This document shows, piece after piece, positions 9,430-17,950 of a DNA stretch of 64,000 nucleotides (position 1 is its first letter; each line of letters begins with the position of its first letter). Made by a program: the position numbers and the translations under genes. The notes under the pieces are model-generated. The model had not been told where the DNA came from. It saw only the letters and a list, made by a program, of their open reading frames with translations, and searched no databases. This DNA is from Oscillatoria princeps RMCB-10. GTDB taxonomy: Bacteria; Cyanobacteriota; Cyanobacteriia; Cyanobacteriales; Oscillatoriaceae. The stretch spans positions 40,271-104,270 of the forward strand of contig JAHHHT010000031.1 in assembly GCA_019359235.1 (NCBI GenBank). The letters are read 5' to 3'.

Positions 9430-10024
9430 GGGAGTAGCAGTTGCTGTCCGCACAGATGAAGAACTGACTACTATTGTGGAACAGGCTTTTAGGTTTTTCC
9501 AATGGAAAAAATGCCGGTAGTCCTGCCGGCGCACGCGGGACTCCCACCGCTCCCGCCCACAAAATCCCGATGATTCAGGGAGATGCCAGTGTACTGGTCA
9601 CTCTCCAAACGGCCATGTAGGGGCGGGTTTGTGCGAACATTAAGAAACCCGGTTTCTTAAAGAAACCGGGTTTCTGGGAACCCAAGTAATGACACGGCCA
9701 ATTGACATATTGCCCAGATCCCCTAAGATAAAGCTGCCAAATTGCCGGTGGTACTGCGCGATCGAGACCGGCAATTTGCTCCCAGAGACTTTGGCCAACA
9801 GGAGAGCCGGCGACAGTCTGCTTTGGCCACGCCGAGCGCACCCGGCCATCCTTTCTGTCGCTGCCGAGTGAGAGGCTGTGACCGCTGACTTCGTGTCGTC
9901 CGAACCCAAATGGCAAAGCACCCACGGCTGGGATCTGCTCAACTCTTTCCTCAGCCCTGGCGTTTTATTATATCTGATAATGCCTGTTACATATAGCGAG
10001 CAGCTGTCGCACAGGAGTCAGCAC
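9430..10024. other. Intergenic region with palindromic repeat
   Basis: No gene supported. It contains the AACCCGGTTTCTT palindrome (9643-9675), a copy of the GGGGCGGGTT word near 9617, and C/G-rich sequence from 9740 to 9960. The open frames on both strands have biased, non-protein-like composition. Confidence 0.5.
9643..9675. repeat. AACCCGGTTTCTT palindrome, copy 1
   Basis: GAAACCCGGTTTCTT is followed directly by AAAGAAACCGGGTTTC, a near-perfect palindrome of about 32 bp. The same core recurs at 51845-51875, so it is a dispersed repeat. It could fold as a strong RNA hairpin in either transcript. Confidence 0.75.
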
Positions 10025-11428
10025 TCATGAGTCAGGAGTTAGGAATGTTTTTTTCTGCTGAATTATGGCTGCTGGATTCTGGCTTCTGGATTTGGCAAGG
10101 GGGTTCAAGACCTGCGCGTACTGCTGGGCAATAATTTCCGGGGTAAAATGTGACATGAGGTAGCGCCGGCCCGCCTTGCCCATATGAGCGGCTAGCTGCG
10201 GATCGGCAGCTAGAAAGCGAATAAACTCCGCCAGACTTTTTCCATCGCCATTATTGAAAGCGGCACCGCATTTCCCATCAGCTAATAGCTGGCGTAAATA
10301 CGAATGTTTTTCACAAATAGCTGCAACGGGACGCCCAGCTGCTAAGATGCCATAAAGCTTGCTGGGAGCAATCACGCCTTCCAGTCCGGGACTAATGCTG
10401 ACTAAAGACAAGTCAGCTGCAGTCAGCGAGTAGGGGAGAGTGTCTTTGTCTTGATAGGGCAAGAACAAGCAGTTTTCTAAGCCCAATTTGCAGACTATAT
10501 CTATACAAAATTGCCGCTTCGCACCAGCGCCAATGAAGACAAAATGAACCGGTTCATTTTGCAGTTCTTCAGCTGCAGCAAGAATGGTATCCATGTCATG
10601 GCAGCGACCCATATTGCCGGAGTAGATGACCGTAAATTTGTCAGCGAGATTGTGCTGGCAGACAAACCAATTATCTTTCTTATTAATGGGTTTTATCCAG
10701 TTGGGATCTGCCCAGCTGTGAATGACGGAAATCTTGTCTTTAATCTCGGGACATTTGGCTGCGACGCGATCTCTCATCGTGGAGCTGAGGACGATCGCTG
10801 CCTGTGACCGTTTCCAAATCCAGCTGTTGAGAGTATCCCAGAAGCGAACGATAAAATGTTTAGGGGGGATGACTTTTAGCTCGACCGCCGCATCGGGATA
10901 TAAATCGTAGAGCAGGCAAACATAGGGAACATTAAAGCATATATTAGCTAATAACCCCAGCACAGGCAAGTAGGGGGGCTCGGTGGTGATCAGCAAAATA
11001 TCTCCCCGCCAGCAAGCTTTAAGTAAATGCAAGCCGGAACGCAGACAAAACATTAGTCCATTTAAGGCTCTGCCGCGAATCCGCTTGGGCCACATGCGAG
11101 ATGTGCGCGTTCGCCGAATTAAAATTTTATCGTAAAATTCCAGCGGTGGAGCGGCATCTGTTTGGAACGCATACCCGGGTTGGCCGGTGAAGATGTGGAT
11201 GTGCATGCCTTGCCGTTCCAGCTGAGTGGCTAGCTCTTGAATGAACTGGCCGGTTGCGGCATAGTCCGGCGGATAAAACTGCGTAACGATCGACAATTTA
11301 ACGGGCTGCTGCCGGTCGGCGCTGTGTCCGTTGCGCTCTTCTAAAGTTTTCACTTTGGTTAGAGTGGGCTTTGGTATCCATTTCTCGAACATCCCGAGCA
11401 TGGTAGATATCTGCCAATGAATTTCCAT
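10025..11428 (-). CDS. Glycosyltransferase family 4 (WcaI/WbuB type)
   Basis: A 467-aa cytoplasmic GT4 enzyme that transfers a nucleotide-linked sugar to a lipid-linked glycan. The N-terminal Rossmann half starts about residue 45 (LSIVTQFYPPDYAATGQF), which is the WcaI-like opening. The C-terminal half has VIYSGNMGRCHDMDT and the donor-site segment GLEGVIAPSKLYGILAAGRP. The first ~40 residues are weakly conserved-looking, so the true start may be internal (Met10 or Met13). It is the last gene of the exopolysaccharide cluster, downstream of the WcaF-like acetyltransferase. Donor and acceptor unknown. Confidence 0.85.
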   Translation of the reverse strand: MEIHWQISTMLGMFEKWIPKPTLTKVKTLEERNGHSADRQQPVKLSIVTQFYPPDYAATGQFIQELATQLERQGMHIHIFTGQPGYAFQTDAAPPLEFYDKILIRRTRTSRMWPKRIRGRALNGLMFCLRSGLHLLKACWRGDILLITTEPPYLPVLGLLANICFNVPYVCLLYDLYPDAAVELKVIPPKHFIVRFWDTLNSWIWKRSQAAIVLSSTMRDRVAAKCPEIKDKISVIHSWADPNWIKPINKKDNWFVCQHNLADKFTVIYSGNMGRCHDMDTILAAAEELQNEPVHFVFIGAGAKRQFCIDIVCKLGLENCLFLPYQDKDTLPYSLTAADLSLVSISPGLEGVIAPSKLYGILAAGRPVAAICEKHSYLRQLLADGKCGAAFNNGDGKSLAEFIRFLAADPQLAAHMGKAGRRYLMSHFTPEIIAQQYAQVLNPLAKSRSQNPAAIIQQKKTFLTPDS

Positions 11429-11519
11429 TTCCCTCTACAGAGATTGCGACTAACATCCGGACTTCTGGATGGAGCGGGAGAAAATCTCTGCTACGCCATG
11501 CTGTTGAGGTAAATTTGCC

Positions 11520-12068
11520 TTAAAATTTTTTAATTATGCGCTTTTTGACAGGTTGAGCTGGATTGCCTGAGTAGATAGTCATCGGATCGAGGGAGCCACC
11601 GGCGACGCCGCCCAGAGTGAGGACAGCACCTCTGCCCACGGTGACGCCCGGGCCAATGGCGGCGCGAGCGGCGATCCAGCTGCCTTCTTGGATGTGAATT
11701 TCAGCTGGGATGAGCTGGAAGTCAGGATGGCTCCAGTCGTGGTTGCCGGTGCACAGATAGACATCCTGAGAGATGCAGACGTGGCTTTCCAGGGTAACGG
11801 TGGCGAGGTTGTCAATCCAGGCGTCTTCACCGATCCAAACACAGTCGCCCACGATTAGCCGCCAGGGGAATTTGACTCGCACGCCCGGTTTAATCCGCAC
11901 CTTTTGGCCAATTTGAGCGCCGAAGCAACGGAGAATCCAGACTTTGAGGGCGGAAAAGGGGAGGGTTTGGCTGCGAACCAGTGGATCTCCGAGAAAGTAC
12001 CAGAGGAGTTGTTTCCAAAGGGGAGCGCCTGGGGTGTAGGTGCCGGTGGTGTAGTGGTCTAGATGCAT
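11520..12068 (-). CDS. WcaF-like hexapeptide-repeat acetyltransferase
   Basis: A 182-aa left-handed beta-helix acyltransferase, probably O-acetylating a sugar of the exopolysaccharide from acetyl-CoA. The family start LPFSALKVWILRCFGAQIG is seen, followed by hexapeptide turns (IGEDAWIDNLATVTLES, ISQDVYL) and the catalytic His region CTGNHDWSHPDF. I start at 12068 (MHLDHYTTGTY); the longer frame to 12170 runs into the GGCGTTGCA repeat element (12120-12242) and is not believable. The gene lies about 90 bp from the terminal GT4 gene, same strand. Confidence 0.85.
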   Translation of the reverse strand: MHLDHYTTGTYTPGAPLWKQLLWYFLGDPLVRSQTLPFSALKVWILRCFGAQIGQKVRIKPGVRVKFPWRLIVGDCVWIGEDAWIDNLATVTLESHVCISQDVYLCTGNHDWSHPDFQLIPAEIHIQEGSWIAARAAIGPGVTVGRGAVLTLGGVAGGSLDPMTIYSGNPAQPVKKRIIKKF

Positions 12069-12119
12069 GGGGTTTAAGTGTGGAGTTGAGGCGATTTCTG
12101 GGATAAGCGCTTGGACGCC

Positions 12120-12242
12120 GGCGTTGTACATTTCCGGGATGAACCCCACCCCCCAACCCCCTCCCCGCAAGCGGGGAGGGGGAGTAAGAGGGGGTTTTCG
12201 ATGGTGGAAAAAGTTGAAATCATCCTTCTACTGTGCAACGCC
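12120..12242. repeat. GGCGTTGCA-bounded MITE-like element, copy A
   Basis: A 123-bp element with inverted ends GGCGTTGTACA / TGTGCAACGCC. Inside is a C-rich then G-rich core around a CCCCTCCCCGC/GCGGGGAGGGG hairpin, followed by GGAAAAAGTTGAAATCATC. Three relatives in this window (13153, 29397, 49625) share ends, core and spacing. It sits between the acetyltransferase and Uma2 genes. Confidence 0.8.
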
Positions 12243-12391
12243 ACGCCCCTTACGGGAAGCTGCGCCAGCGTCTACAGGGGCTGAGAACACTCCTTATTTC
12301 ACCCCAGATTCGACAAAACAGGATTTTCAAAGCCGGCAAGCCGGTTGGAAAAGATTTAGCATACAGTTGTCACTCAACTTGCTGTGCGACC

Positions 12392-13147
12392 ATGACCGCT
12401 ATTTTGCCCACAGCCCAACAATCGGAAATTTTCTACCCCAGTGAAGATGGTGAACCTGTGGCCGAAACTTACGATCACCTCTATGCCATGCTCACTACCC
12501 TGGAAGTCCTGAAACAATACCTAGCGGGGCGTCAGGCAACTGTTCTAGCCAAGCAGTTTCTTTACTCTTCTCAGGGTTTTCCTTCTTTGCGAGTGGCCCC
12601 AGACGTGATGGTTATTTTTGACGTGACGCCTGGAGGACGGGATAATTACAAAATTTGGGAAGAAGGACAAGTCCCTTCCGTGATTTTTGAGATGACTTCT
12701 AAAGGGACTCAAGACCAAGACAAAATCTTTAAAAAGACTCTGTATGAACAGTTAAAGGTGGGGGAATACTGGCAGTTTGACCCTAAAGGGGAGTGGATAG
12801 AGGAAAAGTTGAGGGGGTATCGACTCCAAGGAGAAACCTACCAAGCAATTACAGATAAACGGAGTGAGCCGTTGCAGCTGCGTTTAGAGTTGGAGGAAAA
12901 ACTGATAGGATTTTACCGGGAGGATACCGGGGAGAAACTGCTGATTCCTGACGAGCTAGTGCGGGCGCTACAGCAGGAAACTCAGGCCCGAATTCAGGCG
13001 CAGGAAATGGCCGAAAGAGAGCGCCAGCGAGCTGAACAAGAGCGCCAGCGAGCCGAACAGGCGGAGGAACGACTGGAACAAGAGCGCCAGCGAGCCGAGC
13101 GTTTGGCGGCTCAGTTGCGAGCGTTGGGAGCTGAGCCAGAGGCTTAA
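12392..13147 (+). CDS. Uma2-family putative endonuclease
   Basis: A 251-aa protein of the Uma2 (DUF820) family, which has a PD-(D/E)xK nuclease fold and is greatly expanded in cyanobacteria. Seen: EPVAETYDHLYAM, the PDVMVIFDV acidic strand (about residues 70-77), VIFEMTSKGTQDQD with the second acidic position, then KTLYEQLKVGEYWQFDP. The last 60 residues are a charged coiled coil of repeated ERQRAEQ units. I start at 12392 (MTAILPTAQQ) because the upstream part of the frame overlaps repeat element A. It is on the opposite strand to the surrounding exopolysaccharide genes and bracketed by two repeat copies, so it is probably a later insertion. Biological role of the family is unsettled. Confidence 0.85.
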   Translation: MTAILPTAQQSEIFYPSEDGEPVAETYDHLYAMLTTLEVLKQYLAGRQATVLAKQFLYSSQGFPSLRVAPDVMVIFDVTPGGRDNYKIWEEGQVPSVIFEMTSKGTQDQDKIFKKTLYEQLKVGEYWQFDPKGEWIEEKLRGYRLQGETYQAITDKRSEPLQLRLELEEKLIGFYREDTGEKLLIPDELVRALQQETQARIQAQEMAERERQRAEQERQRAEQAEERLEQERQRAERLAAQLRALGAEPEA

Positions 13148-13152
13148 AATCA

Positions 13153-13274
13153 GGCGTTGCACATTGGTGGGATGAAGAACCTCACCCCCCGACCCCCTAC
13201 CCGTACACGGGGAGGGGGAGCTTGAGGGGATTTTCGCGCCTCGGAAAAAGTTTCAATCATCTTGGTGCAACGCC
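13153..13274. repeat. GGCGTTGCA-bounded MITE-like element, copy B
   Basis: A 122-bp element with ends GGCGTTGCACA / GGTGCAACGCC and the same internal order as copy A: GATGAA, C-rich tract, hairpin with GGGGAGGGGGAG, GGAAAAAGTTTCAATCATC. It begins 5 bp after the Uma2 stop codon. Confidence 0.8.
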
Positions 13275-13314
13275 TTCAGAGTTACCAGCTGAGAAGCGGT
13301 GGAGATCCGAGAGG

Positions 13315-13893
13315 TTAAGGGTTGGGTTTGAGGCTGGAGCCGGTGTGGCCGGTGATTGTCCAGAAGAGGGCGCGAGCAATATCACGCAAAATGTGAAGCG
13401 GGGATTCAGAGGGTTGCTTTGATGGAATGGAGACGGGGGTGAAGGCAATGCCTTGGCTACCGAGGACAAGGGTGGCGATGGCTTTGGCGCGTGGCATGTG
13501 GAAGTCGGAGGTAATTAAGTACAGGTGCTGAATTTTCCGACTTTTGAAATCTTCGATTAGAGAGGTAAAGTTGGTGACGGTATCGACGGCGCGGCGATCG
13601 AGATGAACCCGTCTCTCTGGGATGCCGGCGGCTTGAAATAGGGCGCGGGCTTGGTTGGGGGGGATGCCGGAAGACACCCAGATTTCTAGAGAAGGATGAT
13701 TTTGGGCAAATTGTGCGGTGAAGGCTTCTCGATCTGCACCTCCGCCTAGGGTGAGGATGGCTTGGGGGTTAGGGGATTGGTAGTGGGCGGTCGCCAGCCG
13801 CACTGGTAGGCTACCCATTAGCAGCACAATCAGAGTGGCGAGCGCCAAACAGACAAAACGGCATCTTTTGTGCTGGCGCAGGAAAATCCTCAT
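13315..13893 (-). CDS. YdcF/DUF218-family protein
   Basis: A 192-aa protein with one N-terminal membrane segment (about residues 12-34), then the DUF218 domain: AILTLGGGADREAF, the acidic LEIWVSSG strand, TVTNFTSL, and LYLITSDFHMPRA near residue 130. DUF218 proteins (YdcF, SanA, ElyC) act on the periplasmic side and are linked to envelope polysaccharides and peptidoglycan in E. coli. Placement 12 bp downstream of the FkbM methyltransferase, same strand, fits an envelope role. The exact activity is unknown. Confidence 0.82.
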   Translation of the reverse strand: MRIFLRQHKRCRFVCLALATLIVLLMGSLPVRLATAHYQSPNPQAILTLGGGADREAFTAQFAQNHPSLEIWVSSGIPPNQARALFQAAGIPERRVHLDRRAVDTVTNFTSLIEDFKSRKIQHLYLITSDFHMPRAKAIATLVLGSQGIAFTPVSIPSKQPSESPLHILRDIARALFWTITGHTGSSLKPNP

Positions 13894-13905
13894 CGCTCTG
13901 CTTTT

Positions 13906-14805
13906 TTACTGAGATGATAGCGCAATCTCAGCTAGGCGATCTCGCACGAAATCCACAGCAGAGTCAGCGATAGCAAGAACGTTATTCCCTTGTTTTTGAG
14001 CGAGAGTAATCCGGCTTATTTGATTGCTATCCGCGCTGTAACGGTAGAGGTTGTAGCCATAGGTGTGGAGAAAGTCTACCAGGTCTTGTTTCTGGTGTCC
14101 AAAGTGGCTAACCGTGTCATTAATCTCCAGAATCCAGACGCGAGGGCGCTGTTGTTTTAGGAGTGATAGGGCACCTTTAAGAGCCAATATTTCTGCTCCT
14201 TCGATGTCCATTTTGGCCAAGGTGAGGTTGGCGAGAGGTTGATTCTGCAGGAGGTTGTCTAGGGTGTCGGTAGGCACCGTGATGGTATTGTTAGCTGCGG
14301 CATGGGTAATGAAGGGCATGGAATCCCCTTCAGCGAGATTTAGGGCAATAGTGCCCGTCTGGTCTGAGACAGCGATTTCGTAGGTTTTAACTTGAGTAAA
14401 CTGGTTAAGCCTGATATTTTCTTGCAGGCGCTCATAGTTCTTGGGGAGAACTTCAAAGCTGTAAATCGAACCAGAGCGAATCTTGGATGCGGCAAGAAGC
14501 GTATAGACACCGACATTAGCGCCTATGTCGAGAAATGAATCTTCAGGGCGGAGATAGCGCAGCAGGAAGTTCATCTCATCGTAATCATAAAGCCCGCAGT
14601 AAAGAACGGCAGCGGCTGAACGACTGTCAGGATAACAGCGAATTTTAACGTCCGGCAAAAGTTGTAGGTCAAGATTTCGATGGGTCAGGCGCTTGTAAAA
14701 TTGCCAGGCTATAAACTTAAAAATAGATTCAGCCTTTTGATGCCTGCAATTTGGATGCGACCAGATGTAAGAAATTGTAATTAAGGCGAATTTATTACTT
14801 GACAT
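13906..14805 (-). CDS. FkbM-family methyltransferase
   Basis: A 299-aa SAM-dependent methyltransferase of the FkbM group, expected to O-methylate a sugar in the polysaccharide. Motif I is FLDIGANVGVYT at about 92-103, followed by IYSFEVLPKNYERLQENI, with the acidic residue that grips the SAM ribose. The family-typical LAKMDIEGAEILALKGA lies near 200. It overlaps the upstream glycosyltransferase-2 gene by 11 bp, so the two are probably translationally coupled. Confidence 0.88.
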   Translation of the reverse strand: MSSNKFALITISYIWSHPNCRHQKAESIFKFIAWQFYKRLTHRNLDLQLLPDVKIRCYPDSRSAAAVLYCGLYDYDEMNFLLRYLRPEDSFLDIGANVGVYTLLAASKIRSGSIYSFEVLPKNYERLQENIRLNQFTQVKTYEIAVSDQTGTIALNLAEGDSMPFITHAAANNTITVPTDTLDNLLQNQPLANLTLAKMDIEGAEILALKGALSLLKQQRPRVWILEINDTVSHFGHQKQDLVDFLHTYGYNLYRYSADSNQISRITLAQKQGNNVLAIADSAVDFVRDRLAEIALSSQ

Positions 14806-15649
14806 AGCCTAAAATGTTACGATTCTGCAACTCGTAAATCTTGGCATCGACCAGAAAACGATACCAAAATCCCTGCAAAAAATGGAAAATTAGACCTTCG
14901 ATACCGTCGAGGAAGCCTAAACCAATGGTGTAGCGCATCAAAAAGTAGAGGAAGGCGCGGAGGAAGAGGGGCGAACGCGCATATAGGTTTGTCTTGACCC
15001 ACCGCCGCTGGCTGGCTTGAGATAGCTGTCCTTTTTTTAAAAGTGGATCGTCTGGTTCTAAAGCGATGGTGAGCAAATCTTTGACTTCCCGATCGGCATA
15101 GCGGTTGTGTTTATCTACCCAGAAACTCAAGCCTTTTTGATTTTCATCAATGATGTCGTGGTTGAGATTGGCAATCTTGCCTTGAGATAAAACAATATGC
15201 TCGTCCATCCAGCGCTGTTCGCAGGTGCCAATGCCGGTGCGCCAGACTCGAAGCAGCCAGGTGGGGTAATAGCCACCGTGACGAATCCAGCGCCCCATGA
15301 AAAATACGCGGCGTTTGACTTGATAGCCGGTGATATCTTTCGGTGTTTTGGGTAAAATCTGCTTTAACTCCTCGGCTACTTCAGGCGTCAGGCGCTCGTC
15401 CGCATCCAGACGCATAATCCAAGGAGTAGTAATAGGCAGATTTTGTAAAGCCCAGTTTAGTTGCTTGGCGTAGTTTTCCCAGGGATGCTGGAAGACTTGG
15501 CAGCCAAATTGCTGGGCGATTTCGACCGTGCCATCCGTACTGCCAGAATCGACGATGAAAATTTCTGCATTCAGGCTTTGCAAGCTTGCCAAACAGTTAG
15601 GCAAGTTCACTGCTTCATTTCTGGTTAATATAATTGCCGAAATAAACAT
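14795..15649 (-). CDS. Glycosyltransferase family 2 (WaaE/KdtX-like)
   Basis: A 284-aa GT-A-fold enzyme. Seen: FISAIILTRNEAVNLPNCL at the N-terminus, IVDSGSTDGT near 32-41, and the metal-binding DAD at 82-84 (RLDADERLTPE). The C-terminal part has FFMGRWIRHGGYYPTWLLR, typical of the WaaE-like branch, and a hydrophobic segment around 225-260 that may touch the membrane. I start at 15649 so that the protein begins at the first beta strand; the frame upstream would overlap the preceding gene. Sugar donor not predictable. Confidence 0.87.
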   Translation of the reverse strand: MFISAIILTRNEAVNLPNCLASLQSLNAEIFIVDSGSTDGTVEIAQQFGCQVFQHPWENYAKQLNWALQNLPITTPWIMRLDADERLTPEVAEELKQILPKTPKDITGYQVKRRVFFMGRWIRHGGYYPTWLLRVWRTGIGTCEQRWMDEHIVLSQGKIANLNHDIIDENQKGLSFWVDKHNRYADREVKDLLTIALEPDDPLLKKGQLSQASQRRWVKTNLYARSPLFLRAFLYFLMRYTIGLGFLDGIEGLIFHFLQGFWYRFLVDAKIYELQNRNILGYVK

Positions 15650-15654
15650 ACAAT

Positions 15655-16302
15655 TTATTCGCTCGCTACAGAACATCCGCACAACATGGATTTCCAGAGG
15701 TGTGGCAATCTCCCAGCGAATTTAAATTCAAAGCGGTGATAGCCTTCTGTTTCTAAAAGCCCGCTCAAAGTCTTGATCGAAAAGAACTTGATGTGACCTC
15801 CATCCCAAAGGGCGTGAAAGTGTGCGTCCATTTTACCGCTCACTGAAAGAACAACATTTTTAAAATATCCGTGATACGGCGTAGTGATAATTAAGCGACC
15901 ATTCTGTTTCAAACATTTTTTAGCCGCTCTGACCAACTCTCGTGGATAAAACAGATGCTCGATGACTTCAACCGAGATGACAGCATCAAAAGAATTCTGC
16001 AAAGCGTCATAAGGTAAGTCGTAGATACTAGCTTGGATAAAATCGCAATCTGGGAAGCTCTTAGTGGCGATCGCGACTCCCTGTGCCGACTCCTCAATTC
16101 CCACGACTTCATAACCTTGCTGTGCGATAGCGTTGCTGAGACTGCCATTGCCACAGCCCAGATCCAGAACCCGAAGTTTTTTACCTTGAGGAGCAGCTGG
16201 CTTAGGAAGCATTGATAGCAATGGCCCCATCAAAAAAGAATGAGCGTTAGTTAAATCGCTATCTTTATAAGGATATTCATAGGATTTGAGTGGGGCTACC
16301 AT
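15655..16302 (-). CDS. Class I SAM-dependent methyltransferase
   Basis: A 215-aa methyltransferase. Motif I is LRVLDLGCGNGSLS near residue 44-57, the acidic residue after strand 2 is in VVGIEES, and VISVEVIEHL is the post-II motif. Typical of UbiG-like enzymes in polysaccharide clusters; the substrate is likely a sugar or sugar-linked amine. I chose the ATG at 16302, because the longer frame would run into the upstream GT4 gene. It is 5 bp from the next gene in the operon. Confidence 0.82.
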   Translation of the reverse strand: MVAPLKSYEYPYKDSDLTNAHSFLMGPLLSMLPKPAAPQGKKLRVLDLGCGNGSLSNAIAQQGYEVVGIEESAQGVAIATKSFPDCDFIQASIYDLPYDALQNSFDAVISVEVIEHLFYPRELVRAAKKCLKQNGRLIITTPYHGYFKNVVLSVSGKMDAHFHALWDGGHIKFFSIKTLSGLLETEGYHRFEFKFAGRLPHLWKSMLCGCSVASE

Positions 16303-16336
16303 AATTTTCTCAGTGTTGTAGGTGAAGGAAAGAAAC

Positions 16337-17512
16337 TTAACTTTGGCCCATAATATCGGAGTAAACTCCTGCAATTTTGGTAGCGACACGCTCCCAAGTG
16401 TATTGCTCAAAGATGAGTTTACGGGCGCGTTCGCCCATTTCAGGAGCTTCCTTTGGGTACTTTAGGAAATGTTGCAGAGCAGAAGCGACCGCTGCCACAT
16501 CCAGTTCTGTTACATAACCAAGTTTATGCTGTTCAACCACAGAAGCAAGGGCAACCCCAGGGGTGATGAGGACAGGCAGTCCTGCGGCTAAAGCCTCTAG
16601 GACTGCAACGCCGAAATTTTCGGAGTGGGAAATTAAGGCAAACATATCTGAGCCTTGCAACAGTAGAGATTTAATCTCCCCTGCGACAAATCCGGAAAGA
16701 TATGTGCGTTCGCGAATGCCAGCAGATACCAGAAGGGCATCAATTTCAGCTTCATACTCAGGGGAACCGCTACCCGCCAGCACGAAGGTAAAGCGTTCAT
16801 GGGTTATTTTTCCCAGGGCAGGAATGAGATAGTCCAACCCCTTTTTGGGATGCAGACGAGACATGAACAGGACAACCGGCTCATCTGCAGGCACTTTAAG
16901 CAATTGCCGCAGCCGAGCGCGAGCATCGGGTATGGGAGCCGGTAGAGACAGGCCATGTGGCAGGATGAAACTTGGGGGTTTCAGACCGAGTTGAGAGACT
17001 TCTTGCTGTTCCTGCTGGGATGTGAAATGAAGTGCTTGGCTGTGGTTCAGGTTAGCGCGTTCGATCAGGTTCAGGTAAATTTGCTTTTTACGAACGCTTT
17101 GTCGCAAAGACCACTCACAGAGTTGACCTAGAGGCCGAACAATATAGGGGATGTGCCTGAGGCGGGCGATCGCCATTACCGCTGTCGAGGGATAGGAGAA
17201 AATGGCATGGACGTGCAACAGGTCATACTCAGGAAGGTGTTGCCAGAGCCATGCGGTTAGCTGACTGGAAAAAGCGAATTCTCGTACAGATTGGACAGAT
17301 GGGGAAAAACGAGGGAAGAACCAGACCGGCACCTGCTCGTACTCGATGCGCTGCTGTAGAGGCACTTCTAGTAGACCAGGGCCATTGTCGTTGGTTGTGG
17401 CAATCTCAGCATCTACGCCGAGCGAGCGCAATGCTTTAACCATTGCCAAAACCGCCTGACTAGGACCACCTCGCACCCAAGCGACGGAGGGAATGACGTG
17501 AAGGACTTTCAT
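16337..17512 (-). CDS. Glycosyltransferase family 4
   Basis: A 391-aa GT-B glycosyltransferase. It begins [21 protein letters not shown], the usual GT4 opening with a Gly-rich acceptor loop, and has [20 protein letters not shown] near 200. The E-x7-E donor motif is in [20 protein letters not shown] near residue 300. I start at 17512, where the first strand begins. It lies downstream of the asparagine synthase remnant and 34 bp before the methyltransferase gene. Confidence 0.88.
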   Translation of the reverse strand: MKVLHVIPSVAWVRGGPSQAVLAMVKALRSLGVDAEIATTNDNGPGLLEVPLQQRIEYEQVPVWFFPRFSPSVQSVREFAFSSQLTAWLWQHLPEYDLLHVHAIFSYPSTAVMAIARLRHIPYIVRPLGQLCEWSLRQSVRKKQIYLNLIERANLNHSQALHFTSQQEQQEVSQLGLKPPSFILPHGLSLPAPIPDARARLRQLLKVPADEPVVLFMSRLHPKKGLDYLIPALGKITHERFTFVLAGSGSPEYEAEIDALLVSAGIRERTYLSGFVAGEIKSLLLQGSDMFALISHSENFGVAVLEALAAGLPVLITPGVALASVVEQHKLGYVTELDVAAVASALQHFLKYPKEAPEMGERARKLIFEQYTWERVATKIAGVYSDIMGQS

Positions 17513-17597
17513 GCTGAAACCCGCTCCCACCAATATTGCAGAATAGCCAGACTCCACCGACGATACGATGTTTTTAAGGAGATATTTTTAGATGTAC

Positions 17598-17950
17598 TCA
17601 CGGCGGGAAATAATCGCGCCATTCTCCCTCTATCCGCTGCTGTAAAGGGAATACGAAGCCCTGTTTTGGACGGTTGACCACCCTGGAGGGCAACTCGAGT
17701 ACGGCTTGAATTAATAACTGCTTGCCCGGAGCCAGACGGAGATCGCTGGGAATCGAAGCGATCGCTTCTAGGAAAACACTATCCACAAATGGCACCCGCA
17801 ACTCCCAACCTCAAGCCATGCTGAGATCGTCGCTATCTCGCAGCAGTTGATTGCGTATGTACTGGCTGATTGCCAGAAAAATTACCTCGTCTTCAACAGA
17901 CGAGAGGTTTTCAGGTATCCTCGCCCGCATACCAGAAATGATCCCATTCT
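17598..17950 (-). pseudogene. Remnant of asparagine synthase (AsnB C-terminal part)
   Basis: Read from about 17946 downward, the frame gives AISQYIRNQLLRDSDDLSMA, a stop (TGA near 17813), then WELRVPFVDSVFLEAIAS and VVNRPKQGFVFPLQ. These match the asparagine synthetase domain (YxRNQLLRDxDxMSMAxSxExRVPxxD and RPKxGFxxP). Both ends of the family (glutaminase domain and ATP pyrophosphatase loop) are missing, and a stop cuts the remaining 115 codons. Such AsnB-like genes often sit in polysaccharide clusters, where they amidate sugars. This copy is clearly dead. Confidence 0.85.
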
